Shown here one piece after another: positions 26,791 through 35,577 of a DNA stretch of 47,565 nucleotides. Position 1 is the stretch's first letter. Each line of letters begins with the position of its first letter. The notes below the pieces were generated by a model. The model was not told the origin of the DNA. It did no database searches and saw only the letters and a list, made by a program, of their open reading frames with translations. The DNA lies in NCBI GenBank assembly GCA_022821845.1, contig JAJECT010000007.1, positions 1 to 47,565 on the forward strand, written 5' to 3'. Both the position numbers and the translations under genes were made by a program. Origin of the DNA: Rhodothermales bacterium. GTDB lineage: Bacteria > Bacteroidota > Rhodothermia > Rhodothermales > VXPQ01.

Positions 26791-26834
26791 TTTACTCAGT
26801 GTATTGAGTATTTTTACTCAATATATTGAATAAA
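26791..26834. promoter_or_regulatory. Palindromic operator-like array upstream of DUF4143 ATPase A
   Basis: A perfect dyad TATTGAGTA - TTTT - TACTCAATA covers 26802-26823. A further half-site TTTACTCA lies to the left (26791-26798) and TATTGAATA to the right (26824-26832), so at least four related half-sites are tandemly placed 38-80 bp before the GTG start. The same 22-bp core recurs, in the same orientation to its gene, before DUF4143 ATPase C. Confidence 0.65.
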
Positions 26835-26869
26835 TTGTAAATATCCCGCCGCAAAACGACCAAGACGCA

Positions 26870-28081
26870 GTGCGCCACCACCCTGCAAAGCATATTCGCC
26901 CCCAGGCCGCCGAATTGCTGAAACGCTTACAGGAACCACGGCGTTTCATGCACATCGTGGCCGGACCGCGGCAGGTGGGCAAAACCACGCTGGCGTTGCA
27001 TGTAGCCGACGAATGCGGACTCCCTCACCATTTCGCCAGCGCCGACGAACCCACCCTCCGCGACGCGGCATGGATCGAGGCCCAATGGGAAACGGCGCGC
27101 CTGCTGGCCCGGGAAACCGATGGCCAGGGCGCCCTGCTTGTGCTGGACGAAATCCAGAAAGCGACAAACTGGTCCGAAGTCGTAAAGCGGCTATGGGACG
27201 AGGATGCCCGGCGCGGATGCCCGCTGCGCGTCATGCTGCTCGGTTCGGCTCCCTTGCTGATCCAGCGAGGATTGACGGAAAGCCTGGCGGGCCGATTCGA
27301 GGTCCTGCGGCTGCCGCATTGGAGTTTCCCTGAAATGCAAGCGACATTCGGCTGGACGCTGGACGAATATATTTTCTACGGAGCCTATCCTGGCGCCGCG
27401 CCGCTGGCGAAAGAGCCGAAACGCTGGGCGCGCTACATTCTGGACGCGCTTGTCGAAACAACCATTTCGCGCGACATGCTCCTGATGTCCCGGATAGACA
27501 AGCCCGCATTGCTGCGCAGGCTGTTCGAACTGGGATGCGCGTATTCGGGGCAAATACTATCGTACGCCAAAATGACGGGGCAACTCCAGGACGCGGGCAA
27601 CACGACCACCCTGGCGCATTACCTTGACTTGTTGGCCGGGGCGGGCATGCTCGCGGGCTTGCAAAAGTACGCCGGCGGCGCAGTCCGGCGAAGAGCGTCC
27701 AGCCCCAAATTGCAAGTCTTCAATACCGCATTGATCGGCGCGCAATCCGAACGTACGCTGGACGAAATGCGGACGGATCGCGCATCCTGGGGGCGCCTGG
27801 TGGAATCTGCGGTAGGCGCCCACCTGGTCAACGCCGCCATGACCGGGGATATTGCGCTCTACTACTGGCGCGAACGCAACCGCGAAGTGGATTTCGTCGT
27901 GCAGACCAGGCGAAACCTGATCGCAATCGAGGTGAAGAGCGGCGCAGCACGGCAAGGGCTGCCGGGGCTGGCAGCCTTCGAGCGAACCTTTGGCCCCGCC
28001 CGCAAACTGCTCGTGGGCGGAGACGGCGTCCCGGTGGAAGCATTTTTGTCCATGCCGGTGCAGGCGTGGACAGAAGAATAA
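26870..28081 (+). CDS. DUF4143-type ATPase A (AAA_14 + DUF4143)
   Basis: 403 residues from a GTG start. Walker A GPRQVGKTT (32-40) and Walker B LLVLDEIQKATNW (about 89-101) are followed by sensor-like LLGSAPLLIQRGLTESLAGRFE. The C-terminal DUF4143 domain ends in NREVDFVV and AIEVKSGAAR, an E-V-D/E-V-K pattern resembling a PD-(D/E)XK fold. Biochemical roles are unknown for this common family. It is closely related to the ATPase at the other end of the island (about 44.8-46.0 kb). Confidence 0.9.
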   Translation: MRHHPAKHIRPQAAELLKRLQEPRRFMHIVAGPRQVGKTTLALHVADECGLPHHFASADEPTLRDAAWIEAQWETARLLARETDGQGALLVLDEIQKATNWSEVVKRLWDEDARRGCPLRVMLLGSAPLLIQRGLTESLAGRFEVLRLPHWSFPEMQATFGWTLDEYIFYGAYPGAAPLAKEPKRWARYILDALVETTISRDMLLMSRIDKPALLRRLFELGCAYSGQILSYAKMTGQLQDAGNTTTLAHYLDLLAGAGMLAGLQKYAGGAVRRRASSPKLQVFNTALIGAQSERTLDEMRTDRASWGRLVESAVGAHLVNAAMTGDIALYYWRERNREVDFVVQTRRNLIAIEVKSGAARQGLPGLAAFERTFGPARKLLVGGDGVPVEAFLSMPVQAWTEE

Positions 28082-28232
28082 CGCCGTTCGCCATCCCTTG
28101 CGAAGGCCGCGCGCGAAATCCCTCGCGCCGGGAAACGCCCCTTGCATGCCGTAGTCCGGGCATACCCGACACGCCACGACAACAATCGGTGTAAATAACG
28201 AATTGGTTATAAAAATTTCTAATTTAAATATA

Positions 28233-28277
28233 AACTGGAAACAAATATTGCCAGTTATTATTATAAGTGGAAACAAA
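28233..28277. promoter_or_regulatory. Repeats upstream of DUF4143 ATPase B
   Basis: TGGAAACAAA occurs twice as a direct repeat (28236-28245 and 28268-28277). AACTGG (28233-28238) and CCAGTT (28251-28256) form a dyad within the same AT-rich 80 bp. They lie 28-72 bp before the start codon and look like an operator, different from the one at ATPases A and C. Confidence 0.4.
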
Positions 28278-28304
28278 AAATACTGATTGCAATCTCATGA
28301 CATC

Positions 28305-29630
28305 ATGTTCGATACGCTGAAGGAGATCATCCTCAATGGCCAGGAAGCCGAATACGATGCCGGAATCCCCCGGCGCATCGACATAAAACCCGTGCCTGGC
28401 AAGGCCACCGTATGCATGGGCGTACGGCGCAGCGGAAAATCGACGCTCCTGTTCCAGATCGTCCGGCGCCTGCTCGAACGCGGCGTGCCGCGACAAAATA
28501 TCCTTTTCCTGAATTTCTTCGACGACCGCCTTCGCGGCCTTCGGCAAGACGGGCTGGGCGTCATCCCGGAAGCCTATTTCTCGCTCTATCCGGAAAAGAA
28601 AAACACGGAAACGGTTTACTGCTTCTTTGACGAGATACAGACTGTTCCCGGCTGGGAGCCATTCGTTGACCGCCTGATGCGCACGGAGAAATGCGAAGTG
28701 TACATCACCGGGTCGTCTGCCCGGATGCTGTCCCGGGAGATCGCTACGCAGATGCGGGGGCGGGCTTTATCGCATGAACTGTTTCCTTTTTCGTTCCGGG
28801 AATTTCTCGATTACAAGGGACTCGACGCCGACGCCCCGCGCTCCAGCCGACAACGCCTTCTCGTGCAACAGGCTTTCGAGGAGTACATGGAAACGGGGGG
28901 GTTCCCGGAAGTGGCCGGGCTCGACCGGAATCTGCGAATCAGGACGCACCAGGAATATTTTAACGCCATGCTGTTTCGCGACCTGATCGAACGGCACAAT
29001 ATACCGTATCCGAGGGCGGTCTCCGACCTGGCGCACCGCCTGATGGACAACATCGGTTCGAAGTATTCCATCAACAAACTTACCGGGTACCTGAAATCGC
29101 TTGGGCATAAAGCCCCGAAAGACGCGGTTTCCGACTATCTGGAGTGGTTCGAGGACGCCTATGCCTTTTTCACGGTGCGCATTTTCGACGCCTCTCGTAC
29201 GCGCGCGAACGCCAACCCGAAGAAAATCTATGCGATCGATCATGCGCTCGCCACGTCCGTTGGGCCGGGCATACTGCGGAACGCAGGGCATTTGCTGGAA
29301 AACCTGGTCTTCCTGGCGTTGCGCAGAATCACGCCGAATATCTTCTACGTCCGAACCCGCAACGGGCGAGAAGTGGATTTTGCCGCCCGGATTCCGCATC
29401 CGTCTCTGCTGCTGGCGCAGGTCTGCGAATCCATGGCGCACCCGCAGACCCGCCAACGTGAAATCAGGGCGCTCACCGAAGCAATGGCCTCGCTGGACGT
29501 GCCCAGCGGCGTGATCGTAACCCGCAGGGAGCAGGAACGCATCCCGGTGGAGGCCGGAACCATCGACGTCCTCCCGGCATGGCGGTTTCTTCTGGATATT
29601 GAAAACGAAGGGGCGGACCCGGCGTGCTAA
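28305..29630 (+). CDS. DUF4143-type ATPase B
   Basis: 441 residues from ATG 28305 (a TTG six codons upstream is possible). Walker A GVRRSGKST (39-47) and Walker B VYCFFDEIQTVPGWEPF; the sensor region reads YITGSSARMLSREIATQMRGRAL. A DUF4143-like C-terminus has VFLALRRITPNIFYVRTRNGREVDF, but the E-x-K that follows in ATPases A and C is not seen, so any nuclease-like activity is less likely. It belongs to a different subfamily from A and C. Its stop overlaps that of the convergent DUF1080-like gene. Confidence 0.88.
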   Translation: MFDTLKEIILNGQEAEYDAGIPRRIDIKPVPGKATVCMGVRRSGKSTLLFQIVRRLLERGVPRQNILFLNFFDDRLRGLRQDGLGVIPEAYFSLYPEKKNTETVYCFFDEIQTVPGWEPFVDRLMRTEKCEVYITGSSARMLSREIATQMRGRALSHELFPFSFREFLDYKGLDADAPRSSRQRLLVQQAFEEYMETGGFPEVAGLDRNLRIRTHQEYFNAMLFRDLIERHNIPYPRAVSDLAHRLMDNIGSKYSINKLTGYLKSLGHKAPKDAVSDYLEWFEDAYAFFTVRIFDASRTRANANPKKIYAIDHALATSVGPGILRNAGHLLENLVFLALRRITPNIFYVRTRNGREVDFAARIPHPSLLLAQVCESMAHPQTRQREIRALTEAMASLDVPSGVIVTRREQERIPVEAGTIDVLPAWRFLLDIENEGADPAC

Positions 29631-30340
29631 TCGTCCGCTTCGGCCTCGTCTTCGTCCATTGCCGCTTCTTCCATTTCGGCTTCCTCCCCGCCCGGCGCCA
29701 CGATCTCCAGCCTGGATACATGGAGATTGAGGGCATGGTTTACCCGCATGCCGAACGCGCCCTCCACGCCAAGATCGGCCCGGGGCAGGGCAGCCACTTC
29801 CGCGTCGTTCACGAAAAACCGCACCGTTTCGGCGCCGGCTTCGAGCGCAAGGACATTCTTCACGGAAGACGCTTCCTCTTCGCGATCGGCCCAGCCGAGA
29901 ATCGCCTCGTGCCCCGTCCAGGGGTGAATGGTGGGCGCTTCCGCTCCGTCGCGGCGTTTAACAATGAACTCTCCCCCGTCGCGCAGCAGGAAATACGTGT
30001 ACTCAATGGCGTCTCCCGTCAGGTCCTGTCCGCCGACAAAGAGACCAAACGCTTCGCGGCGGCCCGACGGATCGAACAGGTACACTTCCATTTCCATCCG
30101 GTACTCGCCAGAGGCTTCCATATCCGGCCCCCAGTAGATCGCCGCGGGGCCGGACGTCACATGCCATCCGGGCGGCATCGCCACGAACATCTCCAGATCG
30201 TCCTCGGACGCTTCGGGGTTATCGAACCGGACTTGCCACCCCTCCGGGCGAACCAGGTCGTCCTGGGCCTGGACGGGAAAGGAAACGGCCAAAAGCAGCG
30301 CGGCGCAGGCGCATAGCGGAATGAAGCGGGATGGGCGCAT
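29627..30340 (-). CDS. Exported DUF1080/LamG-like protein with acidic tail
   Basis: 237 residues from ATG 30340, chosen for the signal peptide that follows (LCACAALLLAVSFPVQAQ). The mature part is beta-rich and resembles the concanavalin-like fold of DUF1080/3-keto-disaccharide hydrolase proteins (AFGLFVGGQDLTGDAIEYTY, NHALNLHVSRLEIV). The C-terminus is a highly acidic low-complexity tail (EEAEMEEAAMDEDEAEADD). Catalytic residues cannot be assigned. It is the only core-looking gene inside the accessory island. Confidence 0.65.
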   Translation of the reverse strand: MRPSRFIPLCACAALLLAVSFPVQAQDDLVRPEGWQVRFDNPEASEDDLEMFVAMPPGWHVTSGPAAIYWGPDMEASGEYRMEMEVYLFDPSGRREAFGLFVGGQDLTGDAIEYTYFLLRDGGEFIVKRRDGAEAPTIHPWTGHEAILGWADREEEASSVKNVLALEAGAETVRFFVNDAEVAALPRADLGVEGAFGMRVNHALNLHVSRLEIVAPGGEEAEMEEAAMDEDEAEADD

Positions 30341-30479
30341 GGCGGACGAGGCAGGATTGTGAAAAAGGCGAGCGTGAAAGATGAATCTCCCGAAAAGCGT
30401 CTCCGGGAGCCTGACAGCCAAGGTACGCCAGCCACAGGATAATACGCAAGGGGCGGCGGGCATTCGGCGGGGCGCTGTA

Positions 30480-30861
30480 TTAAAGGCTGCCTTGCGTATG
30501 GGGCGCGGCGGTCTCCATGTTAAAGGCAGCCTTGCGTATGGGGCGCGGCGGTCTCCATATTAAAGGCAGCCTTGCGTATGGAGCGCGGCGGTCTCCATAT
30601 TAAAGGCTGCATTGCGTATGAAGCGCGGCGGACTCCATGTTAAAGGCTGCCTTGCGTATGGGGCGCGATGGACTCCATGTTAAAGGCTGCCTTGCGTATG
30701 GAGCGCGGCGGACTCCATATTAAAGGTAGCCTTGCGTATGGGGCGCGATGGGTTCCATGTTAAAGGCTGCCTTGCGTATGGGGCGCGGCGGACTCCATGT
30801 TAAAGGCTGCCTTGCGTATGGGATTGCTTTCTTGTTATATTAAAGGCAGCCTTGCATATGA
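30480..30861 (+). repeat. 40-bp tandem repeat array, about 9.5 units
   Basis: Units begin at 30480 and every 40 bp to 30840. Units 1-8 are nearly identical over all 40 bases; unit 9 keeps only the first 23 bases and unit 10 about 20. Each unit holds two dyads: AAGG-CWG-CCTT (unit positions 4-14) and TATGGRG with CTCCATR (18-24 and 34-40). In the second dyad nearly every substitution is A/G opposite T, which keeps pairing in a plus-strand RNA through G-U wobble. Both halves being conserved, there is no spacer, so it is not CRISPR. It sits between the DUF1080-like gene and fic, ending 43 bp before the fic ATG. Confidence 0.95.
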
Positions 30862-30903
30862 CTGCAAATCTGCGACCACAGAAAAACCGCCATATTGAGA
30901 GCC

Positions 30904-32073
30904 ATGTCCATTCACCCGCAAGACATAGTCCGGCGATCCGGGCGTTACGAACCTCAGCCATCGGGATACCGCGCCTTCATGCCGGCGCCGTTACCTCCAG
31001 ACCCGCCCCTACACATGACGGAAGATCTGCAAACCTTACTGTCCAAGGCTGACCGCGCACTGGGTCGACTGGATGGTTCCGTTCAGACCTTACCGGACCC
31101 CGATCTATTCGTCTTTATGTACGTACGACGAGAAGCCGTGCTCTCAAGCCAGATCGAAGGAACGCAGAGTTCCCTGCAGGATGTGCTAAACGCCGAGGCA
31201 AATATCTTTGTCCCAAACCGCCCACGCGACGTACATGAGGTTATCAACTATGTAAATGCGATGAACTACGGGCTGAATCGTCTGCAAACGCTACCGCTTT
31301 CGATCCGACTCATCCGGGAAATCCACGAGCGACTGATGGAGGACGTACGCGGAGGAACGCTTCAACCCGGAGAACTTCGCCATTCTCAAAACTGGATCGG
31401 GCCTGCCGGCTGTACGCTCAACGAAGCCACTTACGTTCCTCCCCCCGCTCATGCAGTCCCGGATGCATTGAGCAAGTTGGAAAAATTTCTCCATGCCCGC
31501 GATCACCTTGCCCCCCTGCTCCGAATCGGGATGGCACATGCTCAATTCGAAGCCATTCACCCCTTCCTGGACGGAAACGGTCGAACAGGTAGACTGCTCA
31601 TCACCTTCTTTCTGTGCCAAAAGGAAATTCTCCTCAAACCTGTTCTTTATCTTTCCGTCTTTTTGAAAAAGCACCGCACAGAATACTACGAACGACTCCA
31701 AGCCATCCGGGACACGGGCGACTGGGAAGGCTGGCTTGCGTTTTTTTTACGGGGCGTGGCAGAGGTAAGCAACGAGGCTGTCGAAACCATCCGGCGGATA
31801 TTGACGCTACGGGAAAAACATCGAGGCATCATCACCGAACGTTTCGGAAGAAGCGCTGGTAACGGCCTGAAGGTTCTCGAACGCCTGTACCGATTGCCTA
31901 TCCTGTCCGTTACCGACGTTCAGGACATTACCGAAACGAGCTATACCGCGGCGAATCACCTCGTTGCCCGATTTGTCGATGCCGGGATTCTGCAGGAAGC
32001 TACCGGATACCAACGTAATCGCCAATTCCGCTATGCTTGGTATATCCGTATATTCTCGGACGAGGGGGAATAA
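30904..32073 (+). CDS. Fic/DOC-family AMP-transferase
   Basis: 389 residues from ATG 30904. The catalytic loop HPFLDGNGRTGR (219-230) is complete, so AMP transfer from ATP to a target hydroxyl is plausible. An N-terminal inhibitory-helix motif SSQIEG (81-86) makes it a class II Fic that is self-inhibited. A C-terminal winged-helix-like region (VTDVQDITETSYTAANHLVARFVDAGIL) may bind DNA or help dimerise. Fic proteins of this group are common in accessory regions. The 40-bp repeat array lies directly upstream and could form its leader. Confidence 0.93.
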   Translation: MSIHPQDIVRRSGRYEPQPSGYRAFMPAPLPPDPPLHMTEDLQTLLSKADRALGRLDGSVQTLPDPDLFVFMYVRREAVLSSQIEGTQSSLQDVLNAEANIFVPNRPRDVHEVINYVNAMNYGLNRLQTLPLSIRLIREIHERLMEDVRGGTLQPGELRHSQNWIGPAGCTLNEATYVPPPAHAVPDALSKLEKFLHARDHLAPLLRIGMAHAQFEAIHPFLDGNGRTGRLLITFFLCQKEILLKPVLYLSVFLKKHRTEYYERLQAIRDTGDWEGWLAFFLRGVAEVSNEAVETIRRILTLREKHRGIITERFGRSAGNGLKVLERLYRLPILSVTDVQDITETSYTAANHLVARFVDAGILQEATGYQRNRQFRYAWYIRIFSDEGE

Positions 32074-32096
32074 GGCGCTTGCCTCGGCATACAAGT

Positions 32097-32309
32097 TCAC
32101 GAATCGCCTCGCGTTTCGCTTAACAACTTCTGAAGTTCGTTCTCTGTGAGAAGAGGCTTCCTGCATGCGTATACTTCGGGGCGGTTGGGCGCTCCGAGAC
32201 GCACTTTTCCTTCCCGGGCGCGACGACACAGCCCCATGCGGGCCTCGGTCGCCAGCCGCCGCAGCCGCTGACGGCAATGCGCAAGAAATTTGCGTTGTGC
32301 GCTTTGCAT
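32097..32309 (-). CDS. Possible small basic protein, unknown
   Basis: A 70-residue frame within the roughly 390-bp gap between fic and the next outer-membrane gene. Sequence such as EGKVRLGAPNRPEVYACRKP and LLTENELQKLLSETRGD looks protein-like, but no family is recognised. It could be real, a remnant, or chance. Nothing else was seen in 32074-32465. Confidence 0.25.
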   Translation of the reverse strand: MQSAQRKFLAHCRQRLRRLATEARMGLCRRAREGKVRLGAPNRPEVYACRKPLLTENELQKLLSETRGDS

Positions 32310-32465
32310 GGTATTTTCAGGATATGCTGATCAAAGCCGCTTCGTAGCGGGCGCTGGACGCTTTCTTATACTGGATTGGTTCCATGAAAAGCCGCTACAG
32401 GGGAAACCCCGGCGCCCCTCGCCTTGTACAGGCGGCCTGTAAACCAGTTCACAACCATCATCCTC

Positions 32466-33419
32466 ATGCAAATCCGACACCCCAAACCCATGCCGCTCTT
32501 GCGCGCCGCGCTTATCGCCATGCTGTGTCTCCCGCTTGCCGGGATTCCGGCCTTCGCCCAGGAGGACGCCAACGGCGCCTATGCAGGCCTGTCCATAGGC
32601 GTCGCCAATTCCTCTGTTATCGAATCGACGGTGAGCGGACTCAGCCATCCGACGCGCTGCGATGTGATGTTGTACCCGGCTTCGGTAAGCCCACCCACCG
32701 GAGACCCGGCATGCCTCGACAACACGCCGGTCGTCATCACGGCCAACGAATTTGAGCCGGGCGCCGGCATGGTAAGCGGATTCATGGTCGGTTACAGGAC
32801 CGGCGGCCTGCGGTTCGAGGTGGAGTACCTGCATCGCTATATGGGCGACGACACGCAACTAATCGGCGGGGGGATGAACACGGTACTCCGGGACAAAAAC
32901 TCGGAATGGAGCAGCGACTATCCCCCGCACGAGTGGATCGGAGACTTCCGGGCGCATCAGTTCTTCGTCAATGCGTACTACGACTTTCTGAACGACTCCA
33001 GATGGACGCCGTACGTCGGCGGCGGGGCGGGCCTGGCCGTAACGAAACTGAGTTACTTCGCGCAATTCACGCGCAAGCCGGAAGCAGAATACTTGCAACT
33101 TGAATTCAACCCTGACTGGCTGGACGTCGCCAAAAGCGCCGCCGCGGGCACCGCCAGCATTATCGACACGGGCGTGAGCGACACGGTGTTCGGGTTCCAG
33201 GGATTGGCGGGCGTGGACTATGCGCTGAGCGAACGCACCTCGGTCGGCGTGACGTTGCGCTGGGCCCTGATTGGCGATGTGACAGGCCGCGAGGTCTGGG
33301 AAACCATCCGCAGCCACGAACCGGTGATCGCCGACGGGGTGACGCCGTTCGAGACGGACCTGGAATTCGTCAACGCCAGCTACCAGGCCCTGACGGTGAA
33401 TCTGAAGTACTGGTTCTGA
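32466..33419 (+). CDS. Outer-membrane beta-barrel protein
   Basis: 317 residues from ATG 32466, directly before a signal peptide (LLRAALIAMLCLPLAGIPAFAQ). Alternating beta strands (GAYAGLSIGVANSSV, WTPYVGGGAGLAVTKLSYFAQ, VFGFQGLAGVDYALSERTSVGVTLRW) and the C-terminal NLKYWF with terminal aromatic residue are typical of small porin/OmpA-barrel proteins. Ligand unknown. It sits between fic and the AAA/DUF4276 pair and may be a resident gene rather than defence cargo. Confidence 0.78.
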   Translation: MQIRHPKPMPLLRAALIAMLCLPLAGIPAFAQEDANGAYAGLSIGVANSSVIESTVSGLSHPTRCDVMLYPASVSPPTGDPACLDNTPVVITANEFEPGAGMVSGFMVGYRTGGLRFEVEYLHRYMGDDTQLIGGGMNTVLRDKNSEWSSDYPPHEWIGDFRAHQFFVNAYYDFLNDSRWTPYVGGGAGLAVTKLSYFAQFTRKPEAEYLQLEFNPDWLDVAKSAAAGTASIIDTGVSDTVFGFQGLAGVDYALSERTSVGVTLRWALIGDVTGREVWETIRSHEPVIADGVTPFETDLEFVNASYQALTVNLKYWF

Positions 33420-33491
33420 GGAATCCATACACATGGATGTGGCGTTTATATAGACCACGCCGAACCGAAAATCAAGCAACGCCACTTCATC

Positions 33492-34781
33492 ATGGCAAAG
33501 ATAGAAGGATTGCATATAAAAAATTTCAAGACCCTCAAGGACGTGGCACTGGGCCGTCTATGGGACAAGCAAAGAATCAAGCCGCTTACCCCCATGACGG
33601 CAGTCATTGGCAAGAATGGTGTTGGGAAAAGTGCTCTGTTCGATGCATTCGGTTTTCTTGCGGACGCGCTCAAGGCTGGTGTTGAGGAAGCTTGTGATAG
33701 TCGAGGACGAGGTGGATTTGACAAAATGCGAACACAAGGAAAAACGGGACCTATTGAATTTGAGATATACTATAGAGAGAACTCAAATGCCAGACCCATT
33801 ACGTACGAAGTCGCCATTGAGCCGGACAAATTCGGACGTCCCTACGTATTAAAGGAGCGTCTTAGACAAAGACGTAGAGGGCAAAGACACGGACGTCCAT
33901 TTTCTTTTTTAATACTCAATAATGGACGTGGCTTGGCATGGAAAGGAGAGCAAGAAGGACATCAATTTAATGAAGAAGAGGAAACATTTGATCCCGAAAG
34001 ACTATTGAATAAGTTAGGAGCAGAAAAAGAAGAATCTAGTGAAACTGAGATTGTCGAACTCGAAGATCGCCGAAAATTCGGCATTGCTACACTTGGTGCT
34101 TTGAAGCAACATCCAAGAATTTCTGCTTTTCGTCGTTTCATTGAGGGATGGTATCTTAGCTACTTCACCCCGGACGCAGCCCGGAGTTTACCACTGGCTG
34201 GACCTCAAAGTCGTCTAAATACTCATGGCGACAACCTCGGCAATGTTGTACAATTTATGAAGCGAGAACATCCGCAACGTTTCCAAGCTATCCTGAAAAA
34301 TATCGCTGGAAAAATTCCAGGTATAGATCGAATCGATACAGAAAGAACGAGTGATGGACGATTACTACTCTGCTTCAATGACAAAGGCTTTCACGACCCA
34401 TTCTATGCCCAGCAAATGTCCGATGGAACTTTGAAAATGTTCGCATATTTACTTTTACTCGAAGACCCATCCCCCCCTCCCTTCCTCTGTATTGAGGAAC
34501 CTGAAAACGGATTATACCATAAACTGCTTGAAACCCTTGCCGACGAGTTCCGCGAACACGCCGTACGTCGTAGAGGCGGTGGCTCACAGATTTTCGTTAC
34601 CACGCATCAGCCCTATTTGGTCGATGCTCTTGACCCGAACGAAGTCTGGATTTTGGACAAAGGCAGCGACGGGTTATCGACCATTCGCCGTGCAAGCGAC
34701 GATTCGCTCATAAATAACATGGTTGAAGAGGGATTGACCTTAGGCGGTCTCTGGTACAGCGATTATCTCAATGCGAGGTGA
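33492..34781 (+). CDS. AAA family ATPase of a two-gene ATPase/Toprim-like pair
   Basis: 429 residues. Walker A GKNGVGKS (40-47), Walker B FLCIEEPENGLY (about 331-342), then FVTTHQPYLVDAL. This is a COG4637-like predicted ATPase of the OLD/ABC group, without its own nuclease. The next gene supplies a DUF4276 Toprim-like protein, starting four bases after this stop. The DNA is visibly more AT-rich than the flanks from about 33700, suggesting recent transfer. Confidence 0.9.
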   Translation: MAKIEGLHIKNFKTLKDVALGRLWDKQRIKPLTPMTAVIGKNGVGKSALFDAFGFLADALKAGVEEACDSRGRGGFDKMRTQGKTGPIEFEIYYRENSNARPITYEVAIEPDKFGRPYVLKERLRQRRRGQRHGRPFSFLILNNGRGLAWKGEQEGHQFNEEEETFDPERLLNKLGAEKEESSETEIVELEDRRKFGIATLGALKQHPRISAFRRFIEGWYLSYFTPDAARSLPLAGPQSRLNTHGDNLGNVVQFMKREHPQRFQAILKNIAGKIPGIDRIDTERTSDGRLLLCFNDKGFHDPFYAQQMSDGTLKMFAYLLLLEDPSPPPFLCIEEPENGLYHKLLETLADEFREHAVRRRGGGSQIFVTTHQPYLVDALDPNEVWILDKGSDGLSTIRRASDDSLINNMVEEGLTLGGLWYSDYLNAR

Positions 34782-34785
34782 CCAT

Positions 34786-35445
34786 ATGCATTTTGAAATA
34801 CTCGTCGAGGGCATATCTGACAAGAAAGCGTTACAGGTTCTGGTTCCTAAAATTATCGGTGATCAGAATACTTTCAACATTTATTCTTACAGGGGAATTG
34901 GCCGTATACCCAAGAATATGACAGATCCTATTGTCGCAAAAAACAAGCTGCTGTTAAATAATTTGCCAAGGAGACTCAGAGCATACGGAAGAACATTTTC
35001 GAGTTATCCCAACAACTATTTAACAACAGTTATTATAATTTGCGACTTGGATAACAAATGTCTAAAAAAATTTCGCACAGAACTCTTTAGCGTTCTGAAT
35101 TCATGCAACCCAAAGCCAAGAACCCGATTCTGCATCGCCATAGAAGAAGGCGAAGCATGGCTACTCGGTGATATTTCCGCCATCAAAAAAGCATATCCGA
35201 AGGCGAAGAACAATATTCTCAATAGTTACGTAAACGATTCTATTTGTGGAACTTGGGAGTTATTGGCCAATGCAGTATTCGCCGGAGGAGCCGCAAAATT
35301 GATAAAGCGAGGTGGACAAGCCACAGGCAAAGAAAAATGTCAGTGGGCAGAAAAAATCGCGCCCCATATGGACGTAGACGCCAATAAATCGCCCAGCTTC
35401 CGCTATTTCCGGGACACGATGCGGGCGTTGGTTGGGATGTCGTAG
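34786..35445 (+). CDS. DUF4276-like Toprim protein, partner of AAA ATPase
   Basis: 219 residues from ATG 34786; an in-frame ATG at 34771 would overlap the ATPase end. The Toprim-like signature is E8-G9 in ILVEGISDKKAL and D87, D89 in VIIICDLDNKC. Later blocks FCIAIEEGEAWLLGD and APHMDVDANKSPSFRYF fit DUF4276-type proteins. With the ATPase it resembles ATPase-plus-Toprim immune pairs, where the nuclease is released or activated on sensing phage. Activity inferred only. Confidence 0.78.
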   Translation: MHFEILVEGISDKKALQVLVPKIIGDQNTFNIYSYRGIGRIPKNMTDPIVAKNKLLLNNLPRRLRAYGRTFSSYPNNYLTTVIIICDLDNKCLKKFRTELFSVLNSCNPKPRTRFCIAIEEGEAWLLGDISAIKKAYPKAKNNILNSYVNDSICGTWELLANAVFAGGAAKLIKRGGQATGKEKCQWAEKIAPHMDVDANKSPSFRYFRDTMRALVGMS

Positions 35446-35457
35446 AAAGTATGCTTA

Positions 35458-35577
35458 TTACAATCGCTCTATGAGTTGCGTTTTAACCGTTTTCGCCGCA
35501 TCATCCATATTCCATTGAAAATCCGGTATCCATGGCGCCTGGGAGCGCCACGCAGTAATGTAATCGCGTGGAATCAC
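35458..35577 (-). pseudogene. Shortened AbiEii-like toxin remnant
   Basis: A 39-residue frame starts with GTG that overlaps the AbiEi stop as GTGA. Its N-terminus VIPRDYITAWRSQAPWIPDF resembles the start of AbiEii nucleotidyltransferases. It then goes straight to QWNMDDAAKTVKTQLIERL and a stop, which resembles the far C-terminus of the same family. The nucleotidyltransferase core, about 250 residues, is missing, so the toxin is dead. The C-terminal match is tentative. Confidence 0.55.

Noticed and set aside
30480-30861. CRISPR array
   Set aside because: The period is 40 bp and both halves of each unit are conserved, leaving no unique spacers, and no cas gene is present.
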